A stretch of 64,000 nt of DNA from CALSMU01 sp965230225 (GTDB taxonomy: Bacteria > Bacteroidota > Bacteroidia > Flavobacteriales_D > Parvicellaceae): the NCBI GenBank assembly GCA_965230225.1, contig CBDDKM010000009.1:62001-126000 (forward strand). The letters run 5' to 3'. Position numbers and translations under genes: made by a program. This document shows positions 26,384 to 34,758 of the stretch, piece by piece (the first letter of the stretch is position 1; every line of letters begins with the position of its first letter). A model generated the notes under the pieces. That model was not told the origin of the DNA. It ran no database searches and worked only from the letters and a program-made list of their open reading frames with translations.

Positions 26384-27160
26384 ATGGCTATTAACAGAGA
26401 AAGTAACGCATATACCGTAATCTTTGCCATTATAATGGTAACGGTTGTTGGAGGACTATTGGCATTCTTATCCTTGTATTTGAAGCCACAGCAAACAGCT
26501 AATGTAGTTAACAACAAAAAACAAGATATCCTTAAAGCTATGGGAGATGAGTCTCTAGCTGATGTTTCCAGAGAGGAAGCTGGTAAGGTATTTAACGACT
26601 ACGTTAAGAAAAGATTCATTGTAGATTTCAAAGGAAACATCGTTGAGGGAACTGAAAAAGATGGAACCATGGAAATTGACCTTAAAGATGAAACTGATGC
26701 TTTTAACGTAGACATGAGAAGAGAATACGTAAGTATTGAAAACAAAAAGGAGAGAAACTATCCGGTTTTCGTTTGTGAGAAGGATGGTGAAACGACTTAT
26801 GTGGTTGCAGTGAGTGGAAAAGGTCTTTGGGATGATATCTGGGGATACATCGGGCTGGAAGCTGATGGAGTAACGATTAAAGGAACTTCATTTGACCATA
26901 AAGGAGAAACTCCTGGATTAGGATCAAAAATTACTGAAGACTGGTTCATTGAGCAATTCAAAGGAAAAACCATTGCAGAAGATGGAAAATTCGTTGGAAT
27001 TCAGGTATTGAAACCAGGGAATGAATTAGACAATCATCAGGTTGATGGAATTAGTGGAGGAACATTTACTTCCGTTGGAGTGGCGGAAATGCTTGAGAGA
27101 AATCTTAGAGCATACTTTAACTTCTTCAATACTAATCCTGAATACGTAAAAAACACTTAA
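26384..27160 (+). CDS. nqrC: Na+-translocating NADH:quinone reductase subunit C
   Basis: A 258-aa protein with one N-terminal transmembrane helix (about 11-31) and a periplasmic FMN-binding domain. The flavinylation motif is D-G-I-S-G-G-T227-F-T; the residue before the threonine is glycine rather than the more usual alanine. T227 should receive FMN from ApbE, encoded about 4 kb downstream. In the complex, NqrC passes electrons onward to the FMN of NqrB. Confidence 0.95.
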   Translation: MAINRESNAYTVIFAIIMVTVVGGLLAFLSLYLKPQQTANVVNNKKQDILKAMGDESLADVSREEAGKVFNDYVKKRFIVDFKGNIVEGTEKDGTMEIDLKDETDAFNVDMRREYVSIENKKERNYPVFVCEKDGETTYVVAVSGKGLWDDIWGYIGLEADGVTIKGTSFDHKGETPGLGSKITEDWFIEQFKGKTIAEDGKFVGIQVLKPGNELDNHQVDGISGGTFTSVGVAEMLERNLRAYFNFFNTNPEYVKNT

Positions 27161-27172
27161 TACATTATAGAT

Positions 27173-27832
27173 ATGAGTGAAGAAAAAGAACCATTATTCT
27201 CGAAGAAGAATAAAAAATTAATCACAGACCCATTGAATGATAACAACCCAGTTACCATTCAGGTATTGGGAATTTGTTCTGCTCTTGCGGTAACCGTACA
27301 AATGGATAACGCAATTGTAATGTCTATTGCAGTAACTGCTGTATTGGTGTTTGGTAACCTGATTGTTTCTTTAATGAGAAACTTGATTCCAGGTCGTATC
27401 AGAATTATCGTTCAGTTAGTGGTTGTAGCCGCATTGGTAATTATTACCGATCAGGTATTAAAAGCTTATGTATACGATGTATCTAAACAGTTATCGGTAT
27501 TCGTTGGTTTGATTATTACCAACTGTATCATCATGGGACGTTTAGAAGCATTTGCATTAGGTAACAAACCGCTACCATCTATTTTCGATGGAATTGGAAA
27601 CGGATTAGGATACGGATTGGTACTTGTAGTTGTTGCCTTCTTTAAAGAGATTTTAGGGCAGGGAACTTTAACTGTACCGGGAGTTGGAAAACTAACTCTT
27701 ATTCCGGACTCATTCTATGAAATGGGATACCAAAACAACGGTTTGATGGTAATTGCACCTTCATCGTTAGTTTTAGTAGCTATTTACATCTGGATTCAGA
27801 AGAGTAGAAACAAAAACTTAATTGAGCATTAA
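27173..27832 (+). CDS. nqrD: Na+-translocating NADH:quinone reductase subunit D
   Basis: A 219-aa six-helix membrane subunit, homologous to RnfE. The two cysteines that help ligate the intramembrane iron centre are present as L-G-I-C35-S and T-N-C118-I. They pair with C25 and C125 of NqrE. The presence of all four suggests an intact iron site, which in other bacteria requires the NqrM maturation factor. Confidence 0.95.
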   Translation: MSEEKEPLFSKKNKKLITDPLNDNNPVTIQVLGICSALAVTVQMDNAIVMSIAVTAVLVFGNLIVSLMRNLIPGRIRIIVQLVVVAALVIITDQVLKAYVYDVSKQLSVFVGLIITNCIIMGRLEAFALGNKPLPSIFDGIGNGLGYGLVLVVVAFFKEILGQGTLTVPGVGKLTLIPDSFYEMGYQNNGLMVIAPSSLVLVAIYIWIQKSRNKNLIEH

Positions 27833-27852
27833 TAACAATAATAAGATTAGAA

Positions 27853-28467
27853 ATGGATTTACTTAAATTATTTATACGTAGTGCATTTGTCGATAATATG
27901 ATCTTTGCATTCTTCTTTGGAATGTGTTCGTATTTGGCAGTGTCTAAGACTGTAAAAACAGCAGTTGGATTAGGTGCAGCAGTAATCTTTGTATTGTTTA
28001 TCACTATTCCGGTTAACTACTTACTAGAAACTTACGTTCTTAAGCCTGGTGCTTTAGAATGGTTAGGTGCAGAATATGCAGAATACGATTTGAGCTTCTT
28101 GAGCTTTATTATGTTTATTGCGGTAATTGCATCCATCGTACAATTGGTGGAAATGTTGGTTGAGAAATTCTCTCCTTCTCTATATGGAGCATTGGGAATC
28201 TTCTTACCATTGATCGCTGTAAACTGTGCCATCTTAGGAGGTGCATTATTTATGCAACAAAAGAATTTTGGAAACATCGGTGAAGCAACTGTTTACGGTG
28301 TTGGCTCAGGATTCGGATGGTTCATTGCAATTGTATTGATTGCTGCAATTCGTGAAAAAATACGTTACTCTCACGTTCCGGCTCCATTGAAAGGAGTAGG
28401 GATGGCATTCCTTATTACAGGATTGATGGGATTAGCCTTTCAAGGATTCTTAGGATTTAACGTATAA
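27853..28467 (+). CDS. nqrE: Na+-translocating NADH:quinone reductase subunit E
   Basis: A 204-aa six-helix membrane subunit, homologous to RnfA and forming an inverted pseudo-symmetric pair with NqrD. Iron-ligand cysteines are visible in G-M-C25-S-Y and V-N-C125-A-I. Length matches the family (about 198-202 aa). Confidence 0.95.
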   Translation: MDLLKLFIRSAFVDNMIFAFFFGMCSYLAVSKTVKTAVGLGAAVIFVLFITIPVNYLLETYVLKPGALEWLGAEYAEYDLSFLSFIMFIAVIASIVQLVEMLVEKFSPSLYGALGIFLPLIAVNCAILGGALFMQQKNFGNIGEATVYGVGSGFGWFIAIVLIAAIREKIRYSHVPAPLKGVGMAFLITGLMGLAFQGFLGFNV

Positions 28468-28493
28468 TTAGTAAACTTTTAGAAAGTTAAGAA

Positions 28494-29798
28494 ATGGATA
28501 TTGGAGTTATAATAGTAGCAGTTGCAGTCTTCCTTGTGGTTGTACTAGCACTTGTTTTTGTATTGCTTTTCGCGAAAGCAAAACTGATGCCTTCCGGAAA
28601 GATTAAAATTAAAATTAACGGAGAAAAAGAAATCGAAGTTGATGGAGGTGGAACACTTCTTTCTACTCTTGGTAGCGCTGGTATTTTCCTTCCATCTGCT
28701 TGTGGTGGAGGTGGTACTTGTGTACAATGTACTTGCCAGGTTCACGAAGGGGGAGGATCAATCCTTCCAACTGAGGAGCCTCACTTTTCACGTAAGCAAA
28801 TTGCTGACAACTGGAGATTAGGATGCCAGGTGAAAGTGAAAGAGAACATGGAGATCGAGATTGAAGAAGAAATTCTTGGTATTAAAGAGTGGGAAGCTAC
28901 TGTAGTTTCTAACTACAACGTGGCAACTTATATTAAAGAGTTTATCGTAGAGATTCCTGAAGATATGGATTATAAAGCTGGAGGATACATCCAGATTAAA
29001 ATTCCTAAATGTGAGATTAAATTCTCTGATATGGATGTTACTGCACACCCTCAGGATCACCCGGACGACCCGAAGAAATTCGAGAAGGATTGGGCTGAAG
29101 GTAAATATGCTCTTAGAAACCTTGTTATGAAAAACAACGAGGAAGTAGTTAGAGCATACTCAATGGCTTCTTACCCTGCGGAAGGAAGAAAGATTATGCT
29201 TAATGTAAGGGTAGCTGCTCCACCATGGGATAGAGAAAAAGATGCCTGGATGAATGTTAACCCTGGTGTTGCATCGTCATATATTTTTAACCTTAAACCA
29301 GGTGATAAAGCGGTTATTTCAGGACCTTACGGTGAGTTCTTCATTAATGAATCCGACGCTGAGATGTTATACATCGGTGGTGGAGCAGGAATGGCACCAA
29401 TGAGATCTCACTTATACGAATTGTTTAAGACACTTAAAACAGGAAGAAAAGTATCTTACTGGTACGGAGGTCGTTCCAGAGCTGAACTTTTCTATATCCA
29501 CTATTTCAGAGATTTGGAAAAAGATTTTCCAAACTTCAAATTCTATTTGGTACTATCTGATGCTTTACCTACAGATAACTGGGTTGAGAAGAAAGATATC
29601 CACGATGAAGAAGGAGATGGATTTGTTGGTTTCGTTCACAACGCTGTGATCGATCAGTACTTAAGCAAACATGATGCCCCTGAAGATATTGAATTCTATT
29701 TCTGTGGTCCTCCTATGATGAACAACGCTGTTGTTAAGATGTGCGATGATTGGGGAGTACCTAAAGAAAATGTGAGATTTGATGATTTCGGTGGATAA
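28494..29798 (+). CDS. nqrF: Na+-translocating NADH:quinone reductase subunit F
   Basis: A 434-aa electron-entry subunit: N-terminal membrane helix (about 5-27), a 2Fe-2S ferredoxin domain with C70-x5-C76-x2-C79 and C111, then FAD-binding (R-A-Y-S-M-A-S-Y) and NADH-binding (G-G-G-A-G-M-A-P, C-G-P-P-M-M) domains. The ligand cysteines fall at the same numbers I recall for Vibrio NqrF. It oxidises NADH and feeds electrons into the sodium pump. It is last of the six nqr genes; a lipoprotein gene follows after 48 nt with no terminator between. Confidence 0.95.
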   Translation: MDIGVIIVAVAVFLVVVLALVFVLLFAKAKLMPSGKIKIKINGEKEIEVDGGGTLLSTLGSAGIFLPSACGGGGTCVQCTCQVHEGGGSILPTEEPHFSRKQIADNWRLGCQVKVKENMEIEIEEEILGIKEWEATVVSNYNVATYIKEFIVEIPEDMDYKAGGYIQIKIPKCEIKFSDMDVTAHPQDHPDDPKKFEKDWAEGKYALRNLVMKNNEEVVRAYSMASYPAEGRKIMLNVRVAAPPWDREKDAWMNVNPGVASSYIFNLKPGDKAVISGPYGEFFINESDAEMLYIGGGAGMAPMRSHLYELFKTLKTGRKVSYWYGGRSRAELFYIHYFRDLEKDFPNFKFYLVLSDALPTDNWVEKKDIHDEEGDGFVGFVHNAVIDQYLSKHDAPEDIEFYFCGPPMMNNAVVKMCDDWGVPKENVRFDDFGG

Positions 29799-29846
29799 TA
29801 ATGATTATCTTGTAATCCAATCTTAATCAATAACTTAATTACCAAC

Positions 29847-30452
29847 ATGAAAAAAGTAATTTTATCATTATTTGCAGCATCTGCAATCATGATGACTTCT
29901 TGCGGAAGTGAAGAAGTAAAAGAAGAAAACAAAACTGAAGAAAGTACTCCAGCTACTGAAGAGCATGCTGATGCAGTAGAGGAAGAAGTAGTAGAAGAAG
30001 AAGCTGCTCCTGCCGCTGCTGGTGCGTACGACTTCACTGAAAAAGGAATTCCAGTTGCCATTCCTGGTCCTGCTGACGCTGAAATCGCTGACGGACTAAT
30101 GATGGGAGAAATGATGGGTGTAATGTATTACGCTTATGAATTGAAGTCTGGAATGTTCAACATCGAAGTATCTCTTTGGGATGAGGCTGTTGACGGAGAA
30201 ACTGTTGAATCTATGGTTGCTGAGCAAAAAGCAGACTTAGAGGAAGACGAAGAATTCGCTGGAATCATTGAAGAGAATGCTAATGGATTTACTTACAAGT
30301 TAGATACTGAGTATGGTCCAGATCACTCTTTCTACTATGTTATCATCAAAGATGGTAAAGCGATTGAGTTTACTACAGGTCTTAGCTTGATGGATGAGTA
30401 TACTGAAGAGCACGTAGCTGAAATGTTTGCTGCTGTTCAAGCTGCTCAATAA
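29847..30452 (+). CDS. Acidic lipoprotein of unknown function
   Basis: A 201-aa lipoprotein: signal peptide with lipobox M-M-T-S-C-G (cysteine at 19), a highly acidic, Glu/Ala-rich linker (about 22-63), then a small globular domain of about 130 aa with no motif that I recognise. It follows nqrF by 48 nt and ends at a strong terminator, so it may be the last gene of the nqr transcript; a weak box (TATCTTGT) in the gap could also start it separately. Role in NQR function is only suggested by position. Confidence 0.7.
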   Translation: MKKVILSLFAASAIMMTSCGSEEVKEENKTEESTPATEEHADAVEEEVVEEEAAPAAAGAYDFTEKGIPVAIPGPADAEIADGLMMGEMMGVMYYAYELKSGMFNIEVSLWDEAVDGETVESMVAEQKADLEEDEEFAGIIEENANGFTYKLDTEYGPDHSFYYVIIKDGKAIEFTTGLSLMDEYTEEHVAEMFAAVQAAQ

Positions 30453-30473
30453 TCAGTTAGAAATAGTATTGAA

Positions 30474-30505
30474 AATCCCTTCGTATTTTACGAGGGGATT
30501 TTTTT
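30474..30505 (+). terminator. Rho-independent terminator ending the nqr-lipoprotein region
   Basis: 12-bp stem (30474-30485 with 30489-30500, one G-U pair), 3-nt loop, followed by further T residues to 30505. It sits 22 nt after the lipoprotein stop. Confidence 0.9.
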
Positions 30506-30531
30506 GTGCCTAATTGAACCGAAAGAAATAC

Positions 30532-30539
30532 TAGTTTTG
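30532..30539 (+). promoter_or_regulatory. -7 promoter box TAGTTTTG for the PsbP-like/apbE pair
   Basis: Exact TAnnTTTG, its last base 6 nt before the ATG at 30545. Transcription would start at about the ATG, giving a leaderless mRNA. It follows a strong terminator, so the pair is a separate unit from nqr. Confidence 0.55.
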
Positions 30540-30544
30540 TATAT

Positions 30545-31066
30545 ATGAAGAAATGGCTGGCCATACTATTTATTCTATTTTCCTTTTCTGGAACCTCTCA
30601 AATTCTCTGGAAAGAATATAAGGATGACGTATGCAAATTTGAGTATCCAGGAGCATGGAGATTAGTGCAAGAAGATAGTACAGGAGCACATTTGTTTTTA
30701 TTCATGCCAAAAACGGACGAAGAAGATACATTCAGAGAGAATGTCAACCTTATTGTTCAGGATTTATCTCAATATTCGATCGGATTAAAAGAGTTCGTTA
30801 GTTTGTCCGAGTATCAGGTTCAAAATATGATCAAAGAATCTGAGATACTACGCTCTAAAACTTATAAGAAAAAGGGAGAGCAACATCACGAAATAGAATA
30901 TACCGGAGAACAGAATGGAAGATTGTTAAAGTTCCTACAGTACTATTGGGTAATTGATAATAAAGCTTATGTGTTAACCTACACTGCAGAGCCAGATCAT
31001 TATGAGGACTATATGAAACACATTGATATGATTTTTAGTTCATTCGAAATTCTTGAATCAAAATGA
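30545..31066 (+). CDS. Secreted PsbP/DcrB-like protein
   Basis: A 173-aa protein with a signal peptide (about 1-18, ending G-T-S-Q). The mature part has the small PsbP/DcrB (DUF1795-like) pattern: F-E-Y-P-G-A-W-R-L near the start, a middle strand pair, and Y-V-L-T-Y-T-A near the end. Such proteins are periplasmic or outer-membrane-attached with no defined enzyme activity. Its stop overlaps the apbE start in an ATGA, so it is translationally coupled to the flavin transferase. Confidence 0.6.
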   Translation: MKKWLAILFILFSFSGTSQILWKEYKDDVCKFEYPGAWRLVQEDSTGAHLFLFMPKTDEEDTFRENVNLIVQDLSQYSIGLKEFVSLSEYQVQNMIKESEILRSKTYKKKGEQHHEIEYTGEQNGRLLKFLQYYWVIDNKAYVLTYTAEPDHYEDYMKHIDMIFSSFEILESK

Positions 31067-32169
31067 TGAAATACTTTTTATTTCTAGGTGTGTTTTTCGG
31101 ACTCATGGCTTGTTCAGGCGGACGTCAATCTTCTGAAGATAAAAAAGAGCTGGATAAAGGATCTTATTATAAACTTCAGGGAGAGGCACAAGGAACTTAT
31201 TACTCTATTATTTACGAAGATGAAAGAGATTTGTCAGAAGAGGTAGATTCCATCCTAAAGCGATTCGACAAAGAATTATCCATATACGATCCCACCAGTA
31301 TTATTAGCAATTTGAATCAATCGGAAGATAACTGTTTCCCAATATTCGAAAGGCTGGAAGATCAGGGAATATTTGCTGAGTGTTTTCATAAGGCAAAAGA
31401 GGTGTATACTAAAACCAAAGGCTCATTTAATCCTGCTGTATATCCTCTGGTTAAATATTGGGGCTTTCTAAATTTTGAAGAATCCGCTTTAACCATTAAT
31501 CAGGAAGAAATTGATTCCTTATTGTTATTGGTGAATTTTGATGACTCTTCTTACCAATATGATGAAGATACATTGAGAAAAGGAGTAACTCCAGTTTCAT
31601 TTATACCTAAAGTTTGTAAGGAGAACCTATTGTCTAAAATTGACTTTAATGCCATTGCTCAAGGATATTCTGTTGATGTGGTTGCACGTTACCTGGATGG
31701 ATTAGGAATTGAGAACTATATGGTAGAAATAGGAGGAGAGGTTAATTGCAAGGGGAAAAATAACAAAGGTAGGCTTTGGACCATAGGAATTGATAAACCG
31801 GTAGAAGGTTCTAACCCGGGAAGTGAAGGGTTTCAGGTGATATTGCAATTAGAAAACACATCTCTTGCAACATCTGGGAATTATAGAAAGTTTTACGAGA
31901 AAGATGGGATAAAGTATTCCCATACCATTGACCCTAATACAGGCCGACCGGTTACACATTCTTTATTAAGTGTTTCGGTGGTGACCAAAGAAAGTGCCTT
32001 TGCAGATGCCTATGCCACTGCCTTTATGGTGATGGGAGTGGACAGTACGATACAATTTCTTGAACAGAACAAAGACTTAAACCTATTGGTTTACTTAGTT
32101 TTTGATGATGGCAAAGGAGGTTGGGAAACCTGGATGTCTCCTGAGTTTGGGAAGATGATAATTGAGTAA
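31063..32169 (+). CDS. apbE: FAD:protein FMN transferase
   Basis: A 368-aa exported lipoprotein (lipobox L-M-A-C-S, cysteine at about 17). ApbE motifs: G-T-Y-Y-S-I, F-N-P-A-V, D-F-N-A-I-A-Q-G-Y, E-I-G-G-E-V, S-G-N-Y-R, H-T-I-D-P-N-T-G-R-P, and the metal-binding A-D-A-Y-A-T-A. It transfers FMN from FAD to the threonines of NqrB and NqrC in the periplasm. The family's usual A-K-G-Y is A-Q-G-Y here. It lies 4 kb downstream of nqrC, and the NqrM-like gene is directly convergent with no base between the stop codons. Confidence 0.92.
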   Translation: MMKYFLFLGVFFGLMACSGGRQSSEDKKELDKGSYYKLQGEAQGTYYSIIYEDERDLSEEVDSILKRFDKELSIYDPTSIISNLNQSEDNCFPIFERLEDQGIFAECFHKAKEVYTKTKGSFNPAVYPLVKYWGFLNFEESALTINQEEIDSLLLLVNFDDSSYQYDEDTLRKGVTPVSFIPKVCKENLLSKIDFNAIAQGYSVDVVARYLDGLGIENYMVEIGGEVNCKGKNNKGRLWTIGIDKPVEGSNPGSEGFQVILQLENTSLATSGNYRKFYEKDGIKYSHTIDPNTGRPVTHSLLSVSVVTKESAFADAYATAFMVMGVDSTIQFLEQNKDLNLLVYLVFDDGKGGWETWMSPEFGKMIIE

Positions 32170-32364
32170 TTAATCTTCGTTTTTACACATCTCATCAGGA
32201 CGAGCACCACAAATGCTACAAGATTCACCTTCCTGATTTAATACAGGACTTTGGCTGGCACAAGTTCCGGCAAACTTACCGTCTTTCTTAGCCCAAATTT
32301 TGATAGCAATTCCTGCAAATCCCAATCCTAATAATCCTATGGTTAACAATGCTAATTTAAACAT
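32170..32364 (-). CDS. Small four-cysteine membrane protein, candidate NqrM-type maturation factor
   Basis: A 64-aa protein starting at ATG 32364 (a frame from TTG 32394 overlaps the promoter box). One N-terminal transmembrane helix (about 4-24) is followed by a K-K-D-G-K-F-A-G-T-C35 segment and three more cysteines, C49-S-I-C52 and C60. Proteobacterial NqrM (DUF539) is likewise a ~70-80-aa protein with one N-terminal helix, a G-S-C turn and four conserved cysteines, needed to install iron in NqrD/NqrE and often located beside apbE. Layout and neighbourhood fit; direct homology is not certain, and it may be an analogue or an unrelated small membrane protein. Confidence 0.55.
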   Translation of the reverse strand: MFKLALLTIGLLGLGFAGIAIKIWAKKDGKFAGTCASQSPVLNQEGESCSICGARPDEMCKNED

Positions 32365-32368
32365 ACCA

Positions 32369-32376
32369 CAAAGGTA
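32369..32376 (-). promoter_or_regulatory. -7 promoter box TACCTTTG for the small four-cysteine protein
   Basis: Exact TAnnTTTG on the minus strand, ending 5 nt before the ATG at 32364. The message should be leaderless or nearly so, and the TTG upstream cannot be the start. Confidence 0.5.
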
Positions 32377-32456
32377 CATCATCTGTTGAGACAAAGTGTA
32401 ATCAAGGTTACTTTTTTCTATTCAAAAAAAAATTAACGTTCTTTGGTATTGATCTG

Positions 32457-33614
32457 ATGAAAGGAGTATTACTACATATTTTCATATTATTGTTCCTTGT
32501 TGTTCCAACATTGGGGCAAGAACAAGTAAAAGGGGAGGTATATTATGAATTGGGGTATCACCGAGGGCAGCTCATGAAAATATTTAAGGACTTTCCCGAA
32601 AGTGATCTTTCTACAGCCTACGATTTTACAATTGGCTGGAACACGAAAGGAGCCAAATACTGGCAACAACTCTATAACTATCCAACGTTTCAATTAACCT
32701 TATCATTCTCAGATTTTTCTAATAAGGATGTATTGGGTTACGGTTTTTCTATACTACCAGGGTTAAGTGCAAGAAAGGAGATAATTGATCGGTTGCATCT
32801 TCAATATAGGGGAGCAGCAGGAGTAGGATTGTTTAATAATCCTTATCACCCTTTGAATAATCCAACCAATAACGTTATTGGTGCCAAAGCTACTGCCGCA
32901 GTGGATGTTGGAGCCTCTTTGGAGTATGAGATTACCCCTCAATTAGAAGCTTTTATTGGTGGTTCAGTGAGGCATTATTCTAATGGCCATTCAAGAGTGC
33001 CAAATGTAGGGGCCAATCTATACTACCTAAATCTTGGTGTATCGTATGTCCCAAATCGAATTGATGAAAAGCATGTGTTCGAACAAAAGGAGATTAACAA
33101 GAAATGGCTACACAATGTGGCGTTTGGTTTTGGAAAACACGAAATAGAAGGGACAGTTATTCCAACTGATGGTCCATCTTACCCGGTATATTTTGGAGGA
33201 TACTCTATTGCGTATCGTTACTCAGAGAGAAGTCAGGTAGAGCTTGGGGTGGTGTACAATTACTATGCGGATTATTATGATTTCATTATCAATCAGCAAC
33301 TATTTACTGAGCAGGAGCACTTAAATGCATCTAAGGTGGTGGCATTCGTTGGGCACGAATTCTTTTTTGACAGGGTTTCTTTTGAGATAAATGTAGGAGC
33401 AAACGTATTTTTCCCTTACCGACATAAAATGATAGAAAAAGGATATGTGGGAGGTGAGTTTATGGACCTTTGGTTATCCGGCAAAGCAGGTTTTAACTAT
33501 TATTTGTACAACCCTACAGATGATAAAAAAGTGATACCTTACATAGGAACTGCTATACGATCAATAGGGGGGAAAGCTGATTTTTTGGAAATATCTTCAG
33601 GGATTGTATTCTAA
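32457..33614 (+). CDS. Acyloxyacyl hydrolase / PagL-like lipid A deacylase, outer membrane
   Basis: A 385-aa outer-membrane beta-barrel with signal peptide (about 1-20). The PagL-family signature is visible as R-H-Y-S-N-G-H-S followed by P-N-x-G-A-N-L-Y-Y-L-N-L-G (about 180-205); histidine and serine of this region form the catalytic site that removes the 3-O-linked acyl chain of lipid A. It is longer than Pseudomonas PagL (about 170 aa) because barrel strands continue after the motif, as is usual for Bacteroidota members. Its stop overlaps the convergent YCF48-like gene by 3 nt. Confidence 0.72.
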   Translation: MKGVLLHIFILLFLVVPTLGQEQVKGEVYYELGYHRGQLMKIFKDFPESDLSTAYDFTIGWNTKGAKYWQQLYNYPTFQLTLSFSDFSNKDVLGYGFSILPGLSARKEIIDRLHLQYRGAAGVGLFNNPYHPLNNPTNNVIGAKATAAVDVGASLEYEITPQLEAFIGGSVRHYSNGHSRVPNVGANLYYLNLGVSYVPNRIDEKHVFEQKEINKKWLHNVAFGFGKHEIEGTVIPTDGPSYPVYFGGYSIAYRYSERSQVELGVVYNYYADYYDFIINQQLFTEQEHLNASKVVAFVGHEFFFDRVSFEINVGANVFFPYRHKMIEKGYVGGEFMDLWLSGKAGFNYYLYNPTDDKKVIPYIGTAIRSIGGKADFLEISSGIVF

Positions 33615-34594
33615 TTTTTGGAGAATTTTAGAATTTTCCCATTTTCTCCTGCAACATATACCATGTTATTCAACTGATGTACGGCATTAAAGTTTTCTTT
33701 ACCACTATAATCAATCTTTTTCCAGGATTCTCCAAAATCAGAAGAGGCTAATATGATACCGTCATTCCCTACAATGAATCCGGTTTCATCTTCAAAAAGC
33801 ATTTGATTGTAACCCACACGCCTACCAAATAGCTTGTTGCCTTTTAATACTCTGTTCCAGGTGGTGCCACTATCCATGCTCTTTAATACATCGCCGGTAT
33901 TGCTCACAGTAATAATGGAGCCATTTGATAATTGCTGAATACTCATGTAGAAGTCGCGATCAATTTCGACCTGTTCAAAAGAGATAGCTCCATCAGTTGT
34001 TTTACCCACATAGCCATATCCTGAAAAGAATCCTTCGTTTTCGTTAATAAAATGCATTCCTCTCATTTCGTGAAACAAGGTGTCAAAACTCCAATTGTCT
34101 CCTCCATCGATGGTTTTGTAGATGACTCCTTTGTTAAAGTTTTCACCACCTACAAAGTAGCCCAATGTATCGTTAAGGAACTGTATGTTTTTGATCGCAG
34201 GGCGATTGTTTTCATGAAATGGTAATTCTTCGGAATCGTGCCATTGGGTTTGCCAGTTATTTCCATCGGTAGTATAGAAAATAAAGGTGTCGTCAGCCCC
34301 CACCATAATGGTATCTTCACTAAATACCTGTATACTGTAAACACATTTAGGAAAGGGCATTGTAAAAGTACTCCAGGTAGCCCCACCATCTATTGTTTTA
34401 AAAACATAACCAGATTCGTCTCTAACTCCTCCACAAGCAAAACCTATCTGGTCATTAATGAACCTAATGTCACGAATGGTAATCTGTTCATCCAGACTGA
34501 TGTTTTCCAATGGTATATTAAGCTTTTCTTGCTTTTTACAACTCCATACAGAGATGATAATAATAGCCAATATGAAGATCCTTGTAGCTTTCAA
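33611..34594 (-). CDS. YCF48/BNR-repeat lipoprotein
   Basis: A 327-aa lipoprotein (hydrophobic segment, then V-W-S-C at residue 19) made of repeated beta-propeller blades with the BNR/YCF48 signature T-x-D-G-G-x-x-W (T-I-D-G-G-A-T-W, T-I-D-G-G-D-N-W, S-M-D-S-G-T-T-W, S-S-D-F-G-E-S-W). In Bacteroidota such propellers are usually surface proteins without a known enzyme role. It starts at TTG 34594, since no ATG precedes the signal peptide; a near -7 box (TAAATTTA) lies a few nucleotides upstream, suggesting a short leader. Confidence 0.75.
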   Translation of the reverse strand: MKATRIFILAIIIISVWSCKKQEKLNIPLENISLDEQITIRDIRFINDQIGFACGGVRDESGYVFKTIDGGATWSTFTMPFPKCVYSIQVFSEDTIMVGADDTFIFYTTDGNNWQTQWHDSEELPFHENNRPAIKNIQFLNDTLGYFVGGENFNKGVIYKTIDGGDNWSFDTLFHEMRGMHFINENEGFFSGYGYVGKTTDGAISFEQVEIDRDFYMSIQQLSNGSIITVSNTGDVLKSMDSGTTWNRVLKGNKLFGRRVGYNQMLFEDETGFIVGNDGIILASSDFGESWKKIDYSGKENFNAVHQLNNMVYVAGENGKILKFSKN

Positions 34595-34684
34595 TATTGT
34601 AAATTTAGTAAAACACTTTAATTCGATATACCCATGAATCCTATTTAAAGTAAAGTAGTAGTAATGAACAATTCAGTTGTATAA

Positions 34685-34699
34685 CCTTATAATATAAGG
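34685..34699. repeat. Perfect 7+1+7 inverted repeat upstream of the DEAD-box gene
   Basis: CCTTATA-A-TATAAGG, fully symmetric, 60 nt before the helicase ATG and 90 nt from the divergent YCF48-like gene. It resembles an operator; no matching regulator is known. A near -7 box (TACATTAG) lies between it and the helicase start. Confidence 0.45.
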
Positions 34700-34758
34700 A
34701 AACTATGCCGTTCTGAATTCTATACATTAGCCTAGCCGCTACTAAATAGGTATATAAA

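Noticed and set aside
29696..30061. 121-aa minus-strand frame rich in Ala/Ser over the nqrF end and lipoprotein
   Set aside because: Reverse reading of the Glu/Ala linker; no independent signal.
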